From NCBI GenBank assembly GCA_043742865.1, contig JAYTXR010000020.1, forward strand, positions 1 to 12,770: 12,770 nucleotides of DNA. Reading direction: 5' to 3'. Each line of letters begins with the position of its first letter. The stretch's first letter is position 1. Of this stretch, positions 8,964 through 12,770 are shown one piece after another. A model generated the notes under the pieces. That model worked only from the letters and a program-made list of their open reading frames with translations, was not told where the DNA came from and made no database searches. This stretch comes from PALSA-911 sp043742865. Its GTDB lineage: Bacteria > Pseudomonadota > Alphaproteobacteria > Acetobacterales > Acetobacteraceae. The position numbers and the translations under genes were made by a program.

Positions 8964-9812
8964 CTACCGGATCGTCATCTCGACCGCGGGCCGACCCAGA
9001 TCGTCCTCCGCCCAGAGCCGCCATAGATCTTCCGCCGGCTCGGCGCAGAGGCGCATGGGTCTGCCGCAATAGAGCGACCCGAGATTTCGGCTCGTCATGT
9101 GGTTCGGATTGCGACCGGCCCGCTCCCGGAAAAGCTCCATCAGAAGCAGGATCGGCAGGCCACCATTGACCACCAAAGCGGGGTAGCGTTCGGTGCCGAC
9201 GGCATAGGGATGATCGTAGTGGATCCGGTGCGTATTGAAGGTGATCGCGCAATAGCGGAACAGCATCGTTTCGTCGGGTACTATCTCGCGCTCGATCGTG
9301 GCTCGCCGACGCTCGACGGCCCCAGGCGGGACCGTCGTGCCCCCGGACGCGGCCTCCCGCAGGATGTAGTCCTGTTCCTCGACCAGAACAGGCTCGTCCT
9401 GGCCGCTGCCGAAGATCTGGTGCGTCACCGTGGCGATAACGAACGGCCCGGAGCGTCCGTCCTTGGAAACGATCGAGGTGACGTGGCTGCGGCGCCGGAC
9501 GGTACTTCCCAGCGTGATGTCGCCGGCGAAGGTGACCCGCCGTCCGCCGAGCATGAGGCGTGGAAAGCGCGGATCGGAGGGTAGCGTAAACCCGAGATCG
9601 GCCACGCCGTCCGGCCGGAGTTGCGATTGCCGCGTGGCGCCGGTGAACAGGGCAACATGCCACCCGGCGGGCAAGCGATCGCCTTCGCGCAGCATGGCCG
9701 GATCACGATCGAGCAACGCCGCGACGCGCCGCACGAGCCCAGGCGCGCAGACATCCTCGACTTCGGTCACTGTGTCGGAGAGGCCCGCCGTCGAGGAAAA
9801 ACCAGGCTTCAT
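8964..9812 (-). CDS. FAS1-like/HTD2-type dehydratase, mesaconyl-C4-CoA or itaconyl-CoA hydratase-like
   Basis: This 282-residue protein has the size and double-hotdog order of the mesaconyl-C4-CoA hydratase (Meh)/HTD2/itaconyl-CoA hydratase group. Signatures are the N-terminal domain segment RRVTFAGDITLGSTV (91-105), the connecting EEQDYILRE (145-153), and the C-terminal active-site segment FNTHRIHYDHPYA (192-204), where His198 corresponds to the catalytic His of hydratase-2 folds. Next comes YPALVVNGGLP (210-220); I recall His rather than Asn216 in this spot in typical relatives (VxHGP), so activity may be altered. The start codon shares ATGA with the upstream thiolase-like stop, and GGAGA lies 7 nt before it. 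The partner gene downstream is a class III CoA-transferase. It would act on a short branched or dicarboxylic acyl-CoA; the substrate is unproven. Confidence 0.8.
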   Translation of the reverse strand: MKPGFSSTAGLSDTVTEVEDVCAPGLVRRVAALLDRDPAMLREGDRLPAGWHVALFTGATRQSQLRPDGVADLGFTLPSDPRFPRLMLGGRRVTFAGDITLGSTVRRRSHVTSIVSKDGRSGPFVIATVTHQIFGSGQDEPVLVEEQDYILREAASGGTTVPPGAVERRRATIEREIVPDETMLFRYCAITFNTHRIHYDHPYAVGTERYPALVVNGGLPILLLMELFRERAGRNPNHMTSRNLGSLYCGRPMRLCAEPAEDLWRLWAEDDLGRPAVEMTIR

Positions 9813-11293
9813 GGGGTGGTCTCCGTCGCCAACAGGCTGAACCCGGCGTCCTCGACCTGGACGAGGCGACCCGCGAACTCTTCGCGTTCCATGCGATCGA
9901 CGATTTCGGGCGCCGTCGTGGCGGCCAAAACGCGTTGCTTCGGAGCCACATCGGCGAGAATGACGCCCCGTGGAGGTTGGCCGCGGTCGTGGATGACCGT
10001 GTAGCCGGCGATCCGCGCCAGACCGCTATAGCCGTCCAGCACCTCCAGTGGGACGGAGGCACGCGCGACAGCCTCGGTCTCATCGCTGAACTGGAATCCC
10101 GCTTGCGGGCGGGCGCAGGACCAGATGCCGAAACCCTGCTTGGTGAGGACGCCCGACACGGAAGAAACGAGACCGAAACGCCCCCTCCTTTGCCCCAGCA
10201 GGTCTGCCATCCGGCAGGTCGCCTGCAGCACGTAGTTGTTGTAGGGGCCGCCCGCGAACGCCATTCCCCCGGTGACCGTGAGGGGCCGGTCCAGGGAAAT
10301 CCCGAGCTCGGTCGCATAAGTCTCGACGGCAATCGGGAAGCAGCTATAGAGCTCGATCAGGTCGAGATCGGCGATCGTCAGGCCGGACCGGTCCAGCGCC
10401 GCCTGTCCGGCGATTTGCGCGCCCCGGCAACGGTCGAGTTCCGGTCGCGCGGCGACCGCGACCATGTGGTTCGACTCCGTGCTGGCCCAGGGGTAGACCC
10501 AGTCTTCACGGCGCAGCCCGAGATCAATCGCCTTCGCCTCCGAACACAACAGCAGTGCCGCCGCCTGATCGACGTTCCAGGACGAGCAATGCCGCCTTGT
10601 ATAAGGCGAGGCCTGCATCGGGTTGCGATCGGATGGCAGCCGGATGGCGTCCGGCTCCAGCGGCGATCGCGACCACGCGTCGGGGTTCCCGGCGGCGATC
10701 CGGGTAAAGCCGCTATACATCGCGGCGAGCCGTCGGGCGTGATCCTCGGCCGACCATCCGTGTCGCGTCCCGAATGCGCTCTCAAGGATCGCATAGAGGC
10801 CGACGGGCATCTTCAGGCCGACCCGCAGCTCCGCCCGGTGGCGAAGTTCGTCGCGCGGGGCCAGCACAATGTCGGGCTCGCCGTCGAGCGCAGAGTTCGG
10901 CGCCTCGATGCCGGCGAGGCGGGATCGCAGGATGCGATAGCCGGTGTCGCCGCCAACGACGAGTGCCACGTCGATTTCGCCATCGGTGATCCGCCGGCAT
11001 GCATCGGCGATCAGCGATTGCTGGAGCACGCCGACCGTGGCCAGAACCGAGACCGGGCTTGAGGCGCCGATCGCCTGCGCGATGGCACGGCCAGGGTCGG
11101 CATACGACCACCGGCCCTTCGGCACGTAAATCCGCTGCACGGCCGCAAGGGCCGAAGCGCTGCCTGCGGCGCGCACGGCTTCGATCATCAGGGCGATGGG
11201 CTCAACGGCCAGGCTTGGATCGTCGTGCCGCTGGGTCGCCGTGCCGTGGCCGGCGAGAACGGGTACGACGGATGGCGGTGCCATCGCGCTCAT
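9809..11293 (-). CDS. Thiolase-like protein (SCP2-thiolase / TLP1-type, extra C-terminal domain)
   Basis: From the preferred start the protein has 494 residues. It shows the thiolase fold order: DVALVVGGDTG (108-118), WNVDQAAALLLCSEA (239-253), DLIELYSCFPIAVE (311-324) and TGGMAFAGGPYNNY (341-354). About 95 residues then follow the thiolase part, resembling the added C-terminal domain of thiolase-like protein type 1. The nucleophilic Cys expected near residue 90 is absent: that place reads TVGVLQQSL. Classical thiolysis is therefore doubtful, although SCP2-like lipid-transfer and retro-aldol relatives also deviate. The frame runs open to 11431, but the ATG at 11293 overlaps the upstream dehydratase stop as ATGA, which fixes the start and implies translational coupling; a second ATG lies at 11284. 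The 3' end overlaps the next gene in the same way. Confidence 0.82.
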   Translation of the reverse strand: MSAMAPPSVVPVLAGHGTATQRHDDPSLAVEPIALMIEAVRAAGSASALAAVQRIYVPKGRWSYADPGRAIAQAIGASSPVSVLATVGVLQQSLIADACRRITDGEIDVALVVGGDTGYRILRSRLAGIEAPNSALDGEPDIVLAPRDELRHRAELRVGLKMPVGLYAILESAFGTRHGWSAEDHARRLAAMYSGFTRIAAGNPDAWSRSPLEPDAIRLPSDRNPMQASPYTRRHCSSWNVDQAAALLLCSEAKAIDLGLRREDWVYPWASTESNHMVAVAARPELDRCRGAQIAGQAALDRSGLTIADLDLIELYSCFPIAVETYATELGISLDRPLTVTGGMAFAGGPYNNYVLQATCRMADLLGQRRGRFGLVSSVSGVLTKQGFGIWSCARPQAGFQFSDETEAVARASVPLEVLDGYSGLARIAGYTVIHDRGQPPRGVILADVAPKQRVLAATTAPEIVDRMEREEFAGRLVQVEDAGFSLLATETTP

Positions 11294-12423
11294 CCGCTTG
11301 TCGCCTGCGGCAATTCGACGGTCGCCTGTCCGGTCGCGGTCACCTCGGCGAGCTGGTTTTCCACGCGCAGCTCCAGATCGACGAGATGGACGCCGTCCTC
11401 GACGCGTTTGCCGGTCACCGTGCCCCGGCACCAGGACACGTCGCCAAAGATGTTCGGGCGCCGCAACTTGACGTCGAGCATCCGCATGAAGCCGTCATCG
11501 CCGATCCAGTTGGTGACGAGCTGACCGAGCCACGAGATGCGTTGCGGACCGACGTCGTAGCCGCCGGGCATTCCGACCTCGCGCGCCATCGCCTCCTCGG
11601 TGTGGCCTCGCGCCGGACTGTCCTGCGCGCCGGTCTCCGGATTGACGAACGCATCGGCGGGGTGGCGCTTGCGATAATGGGCCGCGCGCCCATGAGCCTT
11701 GTAGGTGTGGCCGCCGCCCGAGTACCAGCAGATCATGTCGGTGATCGTCAGCGGCCCCTTCAGCGTCGCGGGAAGCGTGTCGCCGTCGTGGACATCGTCC
11801 CAATGACGCGGGATCGCGCCTTGCAGCCGCTCCTCGGCGATGGCGCGGGAGATGCCGTCAAGTTCCTCGGGCGTGTAGCGATGGGTCGCACGCGGCTGGT
11901 ATTTCAACCCGCCTTCAGCGCGCGCGCGGGGTGTGCGCGCCGTGCTGCCGAGCGCACGGGCGACCAGCCCGCCGTCCTGGTTGAAATATAGCGATTCTCC
12001 GGTCTGGACGATGAAGGCACGCGCGTGGGCTCCGCGCTTCTCCACGGCGTCGAGCAGTTTTACCTTGGTCGTGAAGCTGTCGCGATGGCGGATCGGTTTG
12101 TACCACTCCCATCTCGTGCCGCCATACATCCATTGGACGCCGCGTAGCTTGGGCGCGACCACGGCGCTGTCAATGGTGTAAAGAAAGCAGCCCGGCGCGA
12201 GCGCGGATTCCCAGCGTGTGCCACGGCCGTATTCGGCGTCGCAAAAAAGCGGGTTGTCGTCACCGATTCCCCAACAGAAATGCCGGATGGCATCGGGATG
12301 CGCCTCGGTGTTCCAGCGATGATCCTGGCGTCGCAATTCCACCCCGATGAGGCTGCGTGCCTCCTCGAGCGCACCGTCCCAAAGGGCTGGCGATTGCGAT
12401 GTGGGCAATTGGGTTTCAACCAT
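11290..12423 (-). CDS. Double-hotdog FAS1-like / MaoC-type acyl dehydratase
   Basis: This 377-residue protein contains two hotdog halves. The N-terminal one has CWGIGDDNPLFCDAEY (50-65), the position of the hydratase-2 motif GDxNPLH, but with Phe60 in place of the His. The linker is long and charged (about 160-215). The C-terminal half has KGPLTITDMICWYSGGG (222-238), RGHTEEAMAREVGMPGGYD (272-290) with His274 as a candidate catalytic residue, and QRISWLGQLVTNWIGDDGF (294-312), then GDVSWCRGTVTGK (327-339). This is the pattern of FAS1-like dehydratase-domain proteins found in actinobacterial and proteobacterial acyl-CoA operons. It probably hydrates or dehydrates a 2-enoyl-CoA. The start at 12423 has GGGGAG 6 nt upstream. 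It is the first full gene of the cluster and overlaps the thiolase-like gene by 4 bp. Confidence 0.85.
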   Translation of the reverse strand: MVETQLPTSQSPALWDGALEEARSLIGVELRRQDHRWNTEAHPDAIRHFCWGIGDDNPLFCDAEYGRGTRWESALAPGCFLYTIDSAVVAPKLRGVQWMYGGTRWEWYKPIRHRDSFTTKVKLLDAVEKRGAHARAFIVQTGESLYFNQDGGLVARALGSTARTPRARAEGGLKYQPRATHRYTPEELDGISRAIAEERLQGAIPRHWDDVHDGDTLPATLKGPLTITDMICWYSGGGHTYKAHGRAAHYRKRHPADAFVNPETGAQDSPARGHTEEAMAREVGMPGGYDVGPQRISWLGQLVTNWIGDDGFMRMLDVKLRRPNIFGDVSWCRGTVTGKRVEDGVHLVDLELRVENQLAEVTATGQATVELPQATSG

Positions 12424-12465
12424 GGCGGACTCCCCTCGACGTCGCGGAGATATGCCATCCTACCG

Positions 12466-12585
12466 TCATGAGATCACCCAATCCGCCTTGAGCGTTTCGA
12501 TTTCGCCGGCGCTGCGGCCGGGTCTCTCGTGCAAGATGTGCTCGTCGTCGCAGCGCAGCTTCGGCATTCCGGCGTGGTCGGTCAT
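12466..12585 (-). pseudogene. 39-residue ORF resembling the C-terminal tail of a CaiB/BaiF CoA-transferase
   Basis: The frame runs from an ATG at 12585 (sharing ATGA with the regulator stop) to a TGA at 12466-12468. Its centre, DDEHILHERPGRSAGEIETL (residues 13-32), followed by KADWVI, lines up without gaps with the typical end of class III CoA-transferases (..IL.E.LG.S..EI..L...GVI). Family positions usually Leu and Gly are Pro and Trp here, which looks like drift after loss of the rest of the gene. No ribosome-binding site is clear. It may be a gene remnant, a spurious short frame, or a small translated peptide coupled to the regulator. The resemblance is from memory of the family pattern and from the intact copy at 7636-8832 in this window. 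Confidence 0.4.
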
Positions 12586-12770
12586 AGTGTCACCGTCTCG
12601 GGCGCTACTGGCTCCAGGATCGCGCGGTAGGCCCGCACATGGCGTTCCATGCGGCGCCGAGCTGCGTCGGCATCGGCCGCGACGATCGCGTCCTCGACCC
12701 TGGACACCGCATGGATCACCGCGTCACGCACGTCCGCCGAGGCGAAGCGCGCGACATGCGGGTCGAGCAG
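12582..12770 (-). CDS. C-terminus of an FCD-domain (GntR/FadR-type) transcription regulator, partial
   Basis: Only the last 62 residues are in the window; the rest, including the DNA-binding domain, lies beyond 12770. The visible part is helical and has the ending of FCD ligand-binding domains: VEDAIVAADADAARRRMERHVRAY (about residues 25-48; read it in pieces as AIVAADADAARRRM and ERHVRAY). The His of the MxxHV helix is one of the usual metal or ligand contacts. FCD regulators commonly sit at the head of acid or acyl-CoA catabolic operons and respond to a carboxylic acid or CoA thioester. That fits the dehydratase, thiolase-like and CoA-transferase genes that follow. Its TGA overlaps the ATG of the next small frame. 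Confidence 0.68.
   Translation of the reverse strand: MLDPHVARFASADVRDAVIHAVSRVEDAIVAADADAARRRMERHVRAYRAILEPVAPETVTL

Noticed and set aside
9935..11062. 375-codon plus-strand open frame opposite the thiolase-like gene
   Set aside because: Arg/Gly/Asp-rich translation without family character; the minus-strand gene has clear thiolase landmarks and coupled start and stop.
11294..11431. N-terminal extension of the thiolase-like protein
   Set aside because: The 46 extra residues are almost all Arg/Gly/Asp, lie wholly inside the upstream gene, and the ATGA overlap at 11290-11293 gives a better start.

Overview
The window reads as ordinary high-GC bacterial chromosome with dense coding on both strands. 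The gene content (OxyR/KatG pair, class III CoA-transferase, MaoC-like dehydratases, flavin/F420-type oxidoreductases, FCD-type regulator) and protein style suggest an alphaproteobacterium. Rhodospirillales/Acetobacteraceae is my best guess, but it is an inference with no rRNA or marker gene to confirm it. I see no tRNA, rRNA, CRISPR array, insertion sequence or phage gene.

Layout. (1) 1-1067, plus strand: an unrecognised helical protein, then a small deazaflavin-dependent nitroreductase (DDN) family protein. (2) 1111-4949, minus strand: oxyR, an NTF2/SnoaL-like protein, an MFS transporter and a luciferase-like (LLM) oxidoreductase lie head to tail with gaps of 42, 100 and 22 nt, possibly one transcript starting at oxyR. 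(3) 4950-5290: a 341-nt divergent control region. It holds an ATAG-N7-CTAT OxyR half-site, a plausible katG promoter just beyond it and a leader of about 264 nt. (4) 5291-7504, plus strand: katG, followed by a strong inverted repeat that probably ends both katG and the convergent gene after it. (5) 7636-12770, minus strand: an acyl-CoA cluster. In transcription order it contains the C-terminus of an FCD/GntR-type regulator, a 39-codon ORF that looks like the tail of a CaiB/BaiF CoA-transferase, a double-hotdog FAS1-like dehydratase, a thiolase-like protein, a mesaconyl-C4-CoA/itaconyl-CoA hydratase-like protein and a full-length class III CoA-transferase.

How the genes fit together. OxyR and KatG form a peroxide-sensing and peroxide-removing pair: OxyR keeps both redox cysteines and KatG keeps its full catalytic set including the Trp-Tyr-Met adduct residues. 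The genes downstream of oxyR look like uptake and oxidation of a small organic compound of unknown identity. The 12770-to-7636 cluster looks like CoA activation, hydration/dehydration and thiolase-type handling of an acyl-CoA. Three of its genes are joined by 4-bp ATGA overlaps. Several of its enzymes depart from textbook active sites, so the substrate and even the reaction order are open.

The most notable points are the tight OxyR-operator/promoter arrangement with a long katG leader, the apparent CoA-transferase remnant coupled to the regulator gene, and the non-canonical thiolase/dehydratase cassette. I found nothing that I can defend as a wholly new system.
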